Source: Turnera subulata
Lineage: Eukaryota > Streptophyta > Magnoliopsida > Malpighiales > Passifloraceae
Direction of reading: 5' to 3'
DNA length: 64,000 nucleotides
NCBI GenBank assembly: GCA_028386065.3
Contig: JAKUCV010004268.1
Span: forward strand, 1-64,000
Shown: piece by piece, positions 21,171 to 32,146 of the stretch
Layout: each line of letters opens with the position of its first letter
Position numbering within the stretch: position 1 is the first letter of the stretch
Program-made: the position numbers and the translations under genes
Notes under the pieces: generated by a model
The model's database searches: none
What the model was told of the DNA's origin: nothing
What the model saw: only the letters and a program-made list of their open reading frames with translations

Positions 21171-23048
21171 GTTGTACGGTATCCAGCTATAAGACGTAAA
21201 AGAAGCGCTGCTCGGGAGGCAACCTGAGATAAGTTTTATTTATTTTTCAGTACATCCCATTAGTTTTATTTATGTTTTTATTTTTGTTGTTGTTTTTGCA
21301 GCAAAAAAAGTAGAAAAATCAAAAAACCATAAAGACAGGTTGACTGTGATGGCAAGCAGCATGCACTGCCAGCGCTAAACACCACTATCAAAAAATAGAG
21401 AAGCACTCTTATCTTTTTCTCTGTACTTTTTAATTTTTCAACATGCTCTGTTTGCTGCATTCATTGTATTATCTCTCTGTGTTGTGCTAAATGTCAAATA
21501 TACCCCTGCATTCATGCATTTCGCGTTTATTTTTCAGCATGTTTATTTTCCTTTATGTTATGTTGTTTGAACAGTTTGGGGGAGTCCCTCCTTTTTTTTG
21601 TTATGTTTCTCTTTTCGTGTGTTTTGTGCTTTATTTTTGCCCCAGTAAGGACACTGTGGAATTTAAGTTTGGGAAAGAGCATTTCTTTGTATGTTCTGCA
21701 TTTGCATTTTGTTTTATGGCCAGTTGACTTGTGTTGTGTATGCTACTGGACTTTATATGCGTTTTCTCGATTCATTGATGTAGCACGGTGACAGCGCTAC
21801 TGCTTACTTGCTGTTTCGATTCCTGATTATTTTTAACTATACTCACATACAAAATTGGCTCGTTTTTAGTCAACTGTAGTTGGTGCAGGATGTGAAATCG
21901 AAATCAGTATAGTAATCATGTCTCCATCAAGGTAACAAGTGCCAATCTTTTCTTTAAAATTGGGGCAGTACCAACTGTTGACTATTTTAGAACCGACTCT
22001 TATTTTTCTTTCGAGGCAAAATTTTTATCATCTTGGCATGCTTAAGGATATGATATAGGCATTGTTTGATGAGCTTAATTTCACTTTATCCTACCTATAT
22101 CATTATTTCATTTGACAACCCCGTTTGAGCCTATGTTGATGGTCAATTTTCCTTTGAAATTACCCACATCATCACACCTTAGCTTTTTTAGTCTTGCATG
22201 ACCATCATAGTGCTTCGAGAGCACACTATTCTTTGAATTTTTAGCCCGAACCTTTCTCCTTGCTTTCCTAGTTCTAATTTTCAGGGTGACAGTATTGTGG
22301 CAGCATCGCTGCTAGGTGAAAAAGATGGAGTATGTCGAAATTTTTGAATGGAGCTTGGTAATTCAATGACATGGAGATTTGTAATGTACTCTTGTAAGAA
22401 TCAAGGGAGTTATTATAAAAAAAAAGGGGTACACAAAAAAAAGAAAAAAAAAACAAAAATGAAAAGAGATACCATTTGCTCCTTTCAAAATCTTTTTCTC
22501 ACATTATCTCCTATAATCAATACGTGCTCCAAATTTTCGGTTTCCTTGGTTTGAGAACTAATTTGAAGGAGAAGCTATCTGAGTTAGAATTTTGGAAGGT
22601 AAGCGGTTGTTGTTAGCCTATCTAAATTCCTTTCTTTGATAGCCTAACCTATCCCCATTAAAAGACCAAGAAAGACCTATTGATCCTTGTTTATGACTTG
22701 GTGAACATTAGTGGACATTGAAAATTTGAGTCGGCTTATGAGATAAATATTTTTGGGCCTGCTACTTAACCTATCATATTGGCATAAGGAACTTTCAAGG
22801 TAAAGTGGTTACTTACTGCTTTCTTTTGATCATCTATGTATCTGCTAACTTTGCTGAATTAGAGTTGGTGATTTCTTTCAAAAAAATATACAGGATATTG
22901 AGCAAGGAGCACTGCAGTGTGCGTGACAGGTGTTGTTGATGGGTTTAATTTGAGAAAAGCACTTGTAATTTCATGCAACATCATTTTCTCTATGTTATGA
23001 TTCGTGTCCTTGCTTGAGAACAAGCAAAGGTTCAAGTTTGGGGGAATT
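21171..23048 (+). other. 3' non-coding region and polypurine tract of the Athila-like element
   Basis: Starts with the Athila-typical block around TAAGACGTAAAAGAAGCGCT and GGGAGGCAACC (21189-21230). A long non-coding, T-rich region follows. It ends in AAGTTTGGGGGAATT, the polypurine tract directly before the 3' LTR at 23049. Short frames here show no motif. Confidence 0.8.
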
Positions 23049-24505
23049 TGATGTGCATAAAATTACATACATTTTACAGCACACAATGTAGTCTTTTGGC
23101 CTTGCACTCATCATTAATTCATGCATATAGATATAAAATCACTTTCTTTAATGCCAACTCCTTCTTTCCTTACCCTTGGATGCTTTCAGGTGCAATTTGG
23201 TGCTTTTTGGAGCATATTTGACGATTTTTAGTCAGTAGCGCCGCTGTTGAAGAAACTGGACCAATTGCCTAGTCGCGCCGCTGTTGACAAAATATCTGCA
23301 CTTAAAACTTCTTTTTTAGAGAACCTTTTATTCTGGAGGTGATTTGACGATTTTGCCCCAAAACTAATAAGGCGCTGCAAAGTGCCCTGTTCTAGTACAA
23401 ATCGCATTCCTGACAGCGCCCCTACAGTGGGCACTGCGTCAAGTCCCTATTTTTACTAGGGTTTGCGCCTAATTTTCAGGAGTATTTAAGAGGGGATGCA
23501 TCTAGACACTCCCAGCAAGGAAAGAAGATTTAAAGAGAAATTTTTGAAGTTAAAGTCTAGGAATTTTATTCCAAATCCTACACAAAGTTTGCTATCTAGG
23601 AATTTAACCCTAGATATAAAAACAACTTTGCTGAACGAAATCAACAGCTTTTGGAAGGAGAAAAATCACGAAACTGGATGGAAGAAAAAAGGAGCTTTTT
23701 GTTTTATTATTTTGTATCATGTCGATTACACTTTTCTATTTTATTTTTTTCTTCTTCATGAGCTAATCTCTCTATCTAGGTTTATGGGTTGTAGCTACTG
23801 TTCTTGATGTTTGATTTATAATCCAGACTTGGTTTTCTTTTATTCGTTATGCTTTGATTTGATATAGAGTGCTTAACAGTGTCCGCGGCTTGATCACCCT
23901 CAAACACTATTTTAGACGCCTTAGTGACGAACCGAGAGGAGAAACTAAGAACTCAGACCGTTCTATATTAAGCCTCTGCCTTATTGATTATCGAGAGAGA
24001 TTTTTAGGCTAGTTGAGGATAACAGCGACACTGCGCCCTAGGAAAAGCATCACTGGTGAAAGCAGGTTGTTCAGGACTAGGGTAGGTTTATAATTGCATG
24101 TGACAGTAGTTGTAGACACCTCAGGCTAGGCAGCCCTTCAAAGTGGACGAATTTATTTATCAAGTTATGAAATTATTGTCAAACAGCTAGGCTGTAGTGA
24201 ACCCCGGACAACCTAGGTCTCCATCCACTGCGTTTTATCTCTAAGTGATCGATACCAAACCTTTATTTTCTGTTCTATTGTTTTGTTTAATCAGAATTAT
24301 ATTTCACTCTCCTTTATTTCCTATTATTTACTTTATTTGCCTTTTATATTTTAAAATATTATTCTTTCATCACGATTGGTATTTATTTTATTGTTTATAG
24401 CCTACTCAATCGAGAGCCTGAGGTCAGTATTGTTTTGCTGTCCTTGTGATTCAACCTTGTTTACTACAGCAACGCTGTGCACTTGCAGCTAGTTTCGCAC
24501 GAACA
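23049..24505 (+). repeat. 3' LTR of the Athila-like element
   Basis: 1457 bp from TGATGTGCATAAAATTACAT to ...CGCACGAACA, the direct counterpart of 16783-18250 with scattered substitutions and small indels. The target duplication CTCAA follows immediately. Confidence 0.93.
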
Positions 24506-25207
24506 CTCAACAACATAATTTGCCGATATGGTGTCCCAAGCGAGCTGATATTAGATAATGGCCCGCACTTCAAAGCTGAAGTTGAAAGATTATGCCAAAA
24601 GTACGGGATTAAGCATCGCAAATTATAGCCTTATCGACCGCAGGCCAATGACGCAGTTGAAGCCGCCAATAAGAATGTGAAGATGATCCTAGGGAAAATG
24701 ATATCTACTCACAAGGAGTGGGCAGAGAAGCTCCCATTGGCACTATAGGGATACCGAACATATATCACATCATCAGTGGATGCAACCCCATACTCCTTGG
24801 TATATGGCATGGAAGCGATGTTACCCGTAGAACTTGAAGTGCAATCATTAAGAGTGGCTTGAGAAAGCGGACTCCCTGAGATGGAATGGGTGCAAGAAAG
24901 ACTTGACCAGTTAGCATTACTTGATGAAAAGCGGGTTTTAGCCTTGTACCATGTGCAAAGATATCAAAGAAGGATAGCTCGAGCTTTCAATAAGCGGGTT
25001 AAAGAGAGAGGATTAAAAACGAGGAACATGATATTAAAGGAGGTGAGGCAGCCAGTGCATGACCCTAGGGGCAAATTTAAGGCTAAATGGATTGGGCCTT
25101 ACATTATCAAGGAGAATTTGTCAGGAGGTGCGACAAAGATTAAAGATTTAGATGGAAACGAGTTTTGAGAGCCAGTCAATATGGATCAATTGAAGAAGTA
25201 TCATGTG
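24506..25207 (+). pseudogene. Tat 1 integrase, second half
   Basis: Continues the integrase core after the Athila-like insertion: IICRYGVPSELILDNGPHFK (second catalytic Asp), then the third catalytic Glu region (ANDAVEAANKNVKMIL), ATPYSLVYGMEAMLPVELE and the C-terminal tail (RGKFKAKWIGPYIIKENLSG). In-frame stops replace residues after HRKL, LPLAL and SLRVA. Together with 15685-16782 it gives nearly the whole Tat integrase. Confidence 0.9.
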
Positions 25208-25499
25208 TGATGACAGAATTGATGTAAAAGAACTACGTAGACCTGATTCCTTGTGCTCGAATAAAAGAAAAAAAATGAGCCATGGATACGTAAGAAGCCT
25301 AACTCGGGTCTGGTCCTCTTTATTAATAAAAGCTTAAAGATTGACAAGAAAGAAAATGGGAGTTCATTCACTCGTTTATTTTGCATACGTTATAAATGTG
25401 GTAAATATTTATCTAAGTAAACATCTAGTACACTCAAGCATCCTCATATTCACTGGGAGATTCGGGCTCGTGACGAATATTTGCCCCTAAAAATCTATT
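25208..25499 (+). other. spacer between Tat 1 pol and the antisense ORF
   Basis: Non-coding Tat sequence with the AACTACGTAGACCTGATTCC block that recurs at 52240 in Tat 2. No gene is visible. Confidence 0.5.
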
Positions 25500-28400
25500 T
25501 CAGTAGCACGAAAGGATCCATTCGGAATTGCTAATGCTTCTCTTCAACCACTTTTGGTAACTCATGAAGGAATAAGGACTGCCAAGGTTGTGGGTCTTGA
25601 TTTTTGTAAGTAAACACCAACACCCATGCATGAGCTTTATTGTGCGAGCATCCATGAGCCTCTCAAGAGGGGGATAATAAGGTGGAGGAACGAGTTGAGC
25701 ATGGCCAAATTGCCTAATTCTCCTGGCAGGACAATAGTAAGTGGATTGAGAGACCCCCGAAGCACCATGACCTTCTGACCAAAGGAATGAATAACCGCCT
25801 CTTGCATTCTGAGCCATGCACAATACCACATGATTTTATTGTCTTTCATGTCTTTCATAAAGACTACCCACTTTCTAGTAGAAGGAAAAGTAAGGAGAGG
25901 GCCTCGCTCTGTGAACACCCAAATTTGACCCACGTTTTATTCTGTTATTTTAAATTATGAATTCATTTATGTCTTTAATTGATGAGATGATTTGATTGAT
26001 TGCATGAATATGTTTGTGGTTTAGTGTAGTAGAATAAGGGTATTTTATTTGCTTGTTTCTTTTTATTTATTTTTGGCCCTTTGTTATTTGATTAATTTTG
26101 GATTAGAGATAGATATTAAGTTTGGGCTGATAAAATATGGATCCTCCAGAGAAGTTAGCCCATTTAAAACACATGGGCTGTAGTTGATTTTAATCCTAAT
26201 TTTCGTGAAAATTTAGGATTAATTATGTACTTTGCCTATTTTGTGTTTTTATGGTAGTTTTAATGGAAAAGAAGAATAATTCAATGTGTAATTGATAAAG
26301 AGGAAATATAATGGAGTAAGAGACAAGTTTAGGGTGTTTTCTGGGGTCAGGGAATACTCTAGAAGGCATGGAAACCAGCTAGGAATCGGATTGGAGGAGA
26401 AAAAGTAAGAAAAAATGAAAAACTGCATAGTCGGTGGCGGACATGGCGACATGACCGCCGCCACCAGCGGACATGAAAGGATGACCGCCAAGCCTTGGCG
26501 GTCGTCGTGACATGACCGCCGGGGGTGTGGCGGTCAACAATTCTAGATCCTTCTTTTAGCCTTTTTTTTGGCAATCCTAGCCCACAACCGTCAGATTTAG
26601 GGATTTAATCTCGACCCTTAGATTAATAGGACGACCCTTTACCCTCTGAACAATATAAATAGACCCCCCATTATACACAAAAAGGACACACATTATAATT
26701 ATTCTCTACACATCTATAAGCTTAGAGTGCTGGAGAAACCCGTATTCTTTGAGTATTACGATTTCATGGAGAGGAATAGCAACAACCCAGTAGCAAGAGG
26801 AGAGCAAGAGGGCTACAAGAAGGAGGCCAACCAGAGCAAATCGGTGGAGAAAAGAGTGCAAACCCGAGAGGAGCTCTCTTCCATGTACAGTCACGAAATA
26901 TTATAATATCTCAAGCTACAAATGTCAAATTGCTGCATTCCTGGAGTCTCTGGAAAGCTAAGAGAGAGATCTAAAACTTTGTTGTTGGTGCCAGATGCTG
27001 ATTTGGCCTCCTTTAATACTAGTTGCCGATTGAAGTAAAGTCAAGATTCTGTTGAGAAGCAAAAAGCTAACGGGAGGGAGAGGAGGGCTCCATGAGGTAA
27101 CCCTAACCCTTTAATTCAGTTTTTGCAGATGTTGTGTTGCTGAAGTGCTATTGATAATGATGCTTTGACTGTCATGTGAATCCATGTTTAGAACGATGTG
27201 GCTTTGACCCCAGTCACCCGGGTACATAGGTAGTCTCGGTCTGAAAACGGGATGCAAGCCGGATTTTGTTTATGTTGTCAAGTATGTGTCATTTTGATGC
27301 TCTGATATCGTTGTGATGTTGATGTTGTTGCTATGGTATTGATGTTTTTGTCATGATGATGATTTTGCTATTACAATGTTGATGTTACTGCGATGTCGCT
27401 TGCCGGCGAGTTGTATCGTAGTATTCCGATGTTACCGTGACATTGATATTGTGGCTGTGATGTTACCATTATGACTTGGATGTTGATATTGCTGTGGTAA
27501 TATTGATGTTGCTGCGATGTTGTTACATTGTTTGTTGTGTTGTGTGTGTTGCGTGATGCCATCTGAGAACTACGTGAGTTTTGGATCCGGTCGCCGGAGA
27601 ACGTAGGTGGATTCTAGTGGTGGAATCTCAAGCTCAATTATGTGTTTATTTTTTGTTTTGTCTTTTCTTTTGTTCCTTTTGTTTTGTTGTTGTGTTTTTT
27701 GTGCATAAGGCATGCAGGAATCTTCAATTGCATATGATTTCGCCCCAACACGGATAGGTGCCTAATACCTTTCCATCTGTGACGAACCCCGAATCCTACA
27801 TCTTTGGAATGCTATGATTGCAGTGGGTAATGGATGTCAAGGTTTTTCCTTGAATTTTGTCCTCAATAAAATTCGGGTGGCGATTCCTTTGAAGTAGTGA
27901 GGGATAAAAAGTTATTTTTGATCGGGTCCTCACACTCTCCCGATATTCTGTAGAGGTATATAAACCGGATATTAGAGGATTGATTAGTTTGAGGTGATCA
28001 CACAACCACATCTGCAGAAAATGGGCTCATAAGTTAAAATGAACACAGATGTGATTTCGGGTTATGTAGGATTGTAATGGAAATAATACCCGAAGAATCA
28101 GGGGAGAACCAGTCAAGGGTTTGTCAGGATAAGCTGCTAGATTATCCAAGCAAACAAGATTTTCGCCAAAAATTAAAGGAACCACACTGCAACTGCCAAA
28201 AAGTTTGGCCACTAGTGCATCTATGTCGAGGAAACATGTACTAAAACGACCAACCAATAGAAATTCACTTACCATCAACAAAGCTAGGGCTTGGTCATGC
28301 CCGCTCTTCCATGATGTGTTGTACTCCAAGTATCCACGTAGCACGTTATCGACAATGTATTGATCAACGAGTGGTGATAAGTTCATGCACTCCCCTTGCC

Positions 28401-28746
28401 CCAAGAGATACTCCATTTGCTTTTTAGCAAGAGAAAAGAAGGTACTAACCTCTTGTTTAGCTACCGTAGCAGGAGAGAACATGGCAACATCATCTCCTAT
28501 TTGGGTTTCAAGGAAGGCACTAAATTCATCCATTGTAGGGCAGAGTTCTGCCATGGAAGGGAAAAAGCGAAACACGCGATGATCACGATCCCAGAACATA
28601 GCAACAACACGAATTAAGCTTTCGTCAACTCTCACATTAGCAAGGTTGAACAAAGCACACAATCCGGGCAGCTTGAAGTCAAGACGACACACATGAGGGA
28701 TGATTTCCATCCATCAAAGAACCTTAGCATGAAAATTCTCACCCAT
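25500..28746 (-). pseudogene. antisense plant mobile domain (PMD) gene of Tat 1, split by a solo LTR
   Basis: Read on the minus strand, opposite to Tat pol. It starts at the ATG at 28746 (MGENFHAKVL), has an in-frame TGA at 28716-28714, and continues as a 227-codon frame (MEIIPHVCRLDFKLPGLCAL, FPSMAELCPTMDEFSAFLET, YIVDNVLRGYLEY, GHDQALALLMVSEFLLVGRF). The LTR at 25910-27934 interrupts it. The C-terminal part at 25500-25909 has WVVFMKDMKDNKIMWYCAWL and ARRIRQFGHAQL. These match the plant mobile domain (PF10536-like), found in host MAIN/MAIL-type proteins and in plant transposons. PMD function in retrotransposons is not established. The gene is now inactive. Confidence 0.75.
25910..27934 (+). 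mobile_element. solo Tat LTR
   Basis: 2025 bp from TGTGAACACCCAAATTTGAC to ATCGGGTCCTCACA. Flanks CGCTC and CTCTC differ at one base, consistent with a decayed 5-bp target duplication. No internal sequence adjoins it. It contains GGCGGTCAT/ATGACCGCC hairpin motifs (26430-26540), a TATAAATA box at about 26655, and a long GATGTTGTTG-like low-complexity tract (27265-27540). Confidence 0.85.
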
Positions 28747-28810
28747 GATTGCCTTGGAGGAATTTGAAATATGTTTTGATGAATTGTGAGGGTCACTGGG
28801 TACCCAAGGC

Positions 28811-28821
28811 TTTATTTATAG
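28811..28821 (-). promoter_or_regulatory. TATA box of the antisense PMD gene (Tat 1)
   Basis: CTATAAATAAA on the minus strand, 65 bases upstream of the PMD ATG at 28746. Further upstream (28895-29000) lie the same ATGACCGCC/GGCGGTCAT motifs that precede the TATA box in the Tat LTRs. Confidence 0.6.
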
Positions 28822-29344
28822 TGTTCTAGGGTCGGTGGAATTCGTAAAAACCCTAAATCCCAAGTCCAAATTCGAAAAGGAAACATCCAGGGGCAATAAA
28901 CGCTAGCCTAGGTGGTCATCTCTTAAAGACCGCCACACCAGGCGGTCATCTTTGCATGACTGCCAGGTGGCGGCGACCATCACTCAACATGACCGTCTGG
29001 CCGACACTCGTCACTAACCCAAAAATTCTTAAAAAATCCAGAAAATTAGAGAAAAAATAAAAAGAAGAGGGGAAAAAGAAAAAAAAGAGAGGAATACGCC
29101 TGTCGTCTGAGGTCAAACTTTTCGTTGGGATAAGGGCCCCTTGTTGACTTTTACTTGAATTTGCAATGATAAGTGTTTTTGTGTGAACAATGTTATGCAT
29201 GCAAGACCCGTAGGGTCCTGATGTCTTTTGATGAAAAAGCATAAGAGGCACGTTACCCACTCTGATTGAATGATTCTCAGGGGCATGACGAGCCCATTTA
29301 TTTGACTTATCTGACTATCGGCTAGGACGCCCAAGGTGTTTCTA
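28822..29344 (-). promoter_or_regulatory. upstream region of the antisense PMD gene
   Basis: Contains a cluster of GGCGGTCAT/ATGACCGCC-like motifs at 28895-29000 and a purine-rich tract at 29040-29095. There is no gene. The arrangement resembles the U3 part of the Tat LTRs in this window, read on the minus strand. Confidence 0.5.
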
Positions 29345-29878
29345 AACCGGGGGCATGTTGGACCTCACCTTTTGAAACCGCGATTAGATGAAGCTGGGGG
29401 CATGATGTCCCACCTCGATAAAATCAAACCAGGGGCATGATGTACCTGCATTTAGACAAGGGGCACGGTGCGCCCATTTCTTTAAAACCCAGTTAGAAGA
29501 TACAAGGGCATGCGATGCCCAAGATAACCTAGCCGCGAAGCGGCTTCTTTTTCCAAAACCTGTTAGAAGATGTTAGGGGCATGAGACGCTCGGAGATTAG
29601 AGAACCGGGCTGTAAAAATGGCATTCATCACCTTTCCCGGTGGTAGTTAATGGCACAACCTATAAGCCGAGGACCCAGTCCTCGCAAACCAAAAGCCGAG
29701 GACCCAGTCTTCGCAAACCCAAATCCAAGGACCCAGTCCTCGCAAACACAAAGCCGAGGACCCAGTCCTCACAAACCCAAAAGCCCAGGACCCAGTCCTT
29801 GCAAACCCAGAGCCGAGGACCCAGTCTTTGCAAACCATAAGCCGAGGACCCAGTCCTCGCAAACCCAAAGCCGAAGAC
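29345..29878. repeat. short palindromic tandem repeats, Tat 1 3' region (left part)
   Basis: Two repeat types. First, degenerate GGGGCATGATGYCCC-like boxes spaced about 40-50 bp (29345-29600). Then about seven units of 25-30 bp containing GAGGACCCAGTCCTCGCAAA (29655-29878), each with a near-palindromic GAGGACCCAGTCCTC core. Tat elements are known to accumulate such arrays before the 3' LTR. Multi-frame Pro/Gln/Arg-rich frames here are repeat artefacts. Confidence 0.85.
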
Positions 29879-31501
29879 TGTGAGAACCCGACCCCAATTC
29901 ACTTGGGCCCTCTCACCTATTCCTTTTCACCTTCTTTCTCGGGTTAATCCCATGTCAATGGAGTCGCCACCCAAATTTTATTAAGGACAAAATTTGGGAA
30001 AAAACCTTTGTATGACTCCTTTAGGCAACATGGTCATGGCGAACCAAAGACATGGGATCGAGGGTTCATCACGGATGGGAAGGTGTTAGGCACCCATCCG
30101 TGTTGGGTCGAAACCTTGTGCAATTGCAAAGTACAAGTGTGCCTTGTGCAGGTGTGCAAGTGTGGAAAGTAAAGAGAAGGGGAGAAGAAGAAGATTTGGC
30201 TTGCATCCCGTTGTAAAATAGAGACTACCTATCGTAGGTAACCTACGTACCTAAGTGACCGGGTCAAAGCCACGTAGTTCTAAACATGGCATTAAGTCGC
30301 CACTTACATCATCAAAAGCATCCTCATATAGTCAGTAAAAATCAACCAAAAAGATTTTAGTGTTACCTCTTGTAGCCCTCCTCTAGCTCCTTGTGTTGGG
30401 TTGTGTTCTTTACCCACCTTCTTGCCACTTCTTAGCTCAATGGTTGATCTCCTTCTTGATTCCTCCTTGCTGGACTATTGTTAATGCTCCCCACGGAAAT
30501 TCTCCAGAGTTTCTGCCTAAGAATATATCCCTAAGCTTGGAGAGGCAGAGTTTCTCCAAGCAACAAAGCTTATGAGTGTGTATGTGAAGAATAATGTGTG
30601 TCCCTTGAAATGTGTGTGAGGGGTCCTATTTATAATGTTATGGGAAGCCTAGGGGCATGGACCTGCTTAGTGGTGAAGATTATGCCCGAAAATCTAGTGC
30701 AAAACCGCGTAAGATTGAATTAGAAACAAAAATCGGGAAAATTGGAGATTCTGGGCCCTAATCACCGCCATGGCCGGCGGTGTCATCTGCTGGATGACCG
30801 CCAGGGCAGCGGTCATTTGTGGATGTCCGGCGGCAGCCGACAGTTGTCGCAAGATGACTGCCGGTCACCCCGCATGTCACTCGTTCTTTCCTTTTTTCGA
30901 ACCCCAATCCCCCTAATTCAGCTCTGATTTGATCCTACCGCATAATCAACCCCTAATCAACCCAAAATCACTCCATTACTTGATTATTACTCCTCTAAAT
31001 CATTCTATAACTGATTGATTGCACATTAACACCCATTTTGAGCAAAATCATACCAAAAACAAAAAATCTAATCAAGAGATGATTTAACTCTGATTTTCTA
31101 CGAAAATCAGAACTAAAATTAACCTGCAAGAAATGTGTTAATGGGCTTATTAAACTCTAGAGAATTCTCATTTTATTAACTTGGGCCTCTAATTTTAACC
31201 CTAACCCAAAAATAAATAATGTCATCATAAATGGGTTGAGATTAAATAAGAAAACCCAAGTAACAAAATAAAACATATTGTAGTTTAATAAACCTTAATA
31301 TATATTTTATCCTAAGATTAAATTATCTCATTAATCCTAGAGTTCAAATACATATAGGTTTAAATTACCAAAATACATTAATTCTACTAAATTAAATTCT
31401 TACTACGCTTTAACCTAAGATCAAATCATCTCATTAATCTTAAGTTCCAAAATGTTTGAAATCCAAGTAGAAAATTCGTGGGTCAAATTTGGGTGTTCAC
31501 A
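29879..31501 (-). mobile_element. solo Tat LTR, inverted, inside the repeat array
   Basis: 1623 bp from TGTGAGAACCCGACCCC to AAATTTGGGTGTTCACA, the reverse complement of the Tat LTR ends. It is flanked by AAGAC and AGGAC, a 5-bp target duplication with one change. The GAGGACCCAGTCCTC array continues on its right side. The minus-strand TATA box is at about 30628-30636, and the GGCGGTCAT-type motifs are at 30765-30870. Confidence 0.9.
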
Positions 31502-32146
31502 AGGACCCAGTCCTCGCAAACCCGAAAGCCAAGGACTCAGTTCTCGTAAATCCAAAGTCGAGGACCCAGTCCTCACAAACCACAGGATGAGATAATTCCC
31601 ACAAGCCGAGGATCCAGTTCTCGCAAATCCCAAAGCCGAAGACCTAGTCTTCGCAAACTAAAAGCCGGGGACCCAGTCCTTGTAAACCTCGGGATGAGAT
31701 GATTCCCATAATCCGGGACCTAGTCCTTGCAAACCCAAAAACCGAGGACCTAATTCTCGTAAACCTTGAGATGAGTTTATCCCCAAAAGCCGAGGACCTA
31801 GTTCTTGCAAACCCTAAGCCGAGGACCCGGTCCTTGCAAACCCCGGAATGAGATGATTCTCACAAGACGAAGACCTAGTCCTTGCAAACTCTAAGCCGAG
31901 GACCCAGTCTTCGCAAACTCTGGGATGAGATGATTCCCCAAAAGCCGAGGACCCAGTCCTCGCAGATGATTCCCGACCCCGTGGGCCATTCCTACACAAA
32001 TCTTTGGGATGAGATGATTCCCAAAGAGGAGTGTGGAATGCTCCAACCTTTGCCACACACTAACTGCATCAATCACTCAAATTTGGTTGTTCCTTTCTTG
32101 CATTGTTTCGTCCTTAGTTTCTAAGGACTCATCAACGAGGGGCACC
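31502..32146. repeat. short palindromic tandem repeats, Tat 1 3' region (right part)
   Basis: Further GAGGACCCAGTCCTCGCAAA-like units, now interleaved with GGGATGAGATGATTCCCA boxes (31580-32025). They lead into a short unique stretch and the ATCAACGAGGGGCACC tract that serves as the putative polypurine tract just before the 3' LTR. Confidence 0.85.

Larger units (their letters stand above)
16783..24505 (+). mobile_element. complete, internally deleted Athila-like LTR retrotransposon
   Basis: Two long LTRs in direct orientation flank a 4.8-kb interior. CTCAA precedes the first LTR (16778-16782) and follows the second (24506-24510), a perfect 5-bp target duplication. The interior has a primer binding site, gag-protease frame, an integrase C-terminal stub and a long non-coding 3' part ending in a polypurine tract, but no reverse transcriptase, RNase H or integrase core. 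It is therefore non-autonomous. It interrupts the integrase of Tat 1, whose frame resumes exactly after the duplication. Confidence 0.95.

Noticed and set aside
29640..29902. Overlapping Pro/Gln/Arg-rich and Trp/Gly-rich frames in several phases
   Set aside because: They are produced by the GAGGACCCAGTCCTC tandem repeat, open in many frames.
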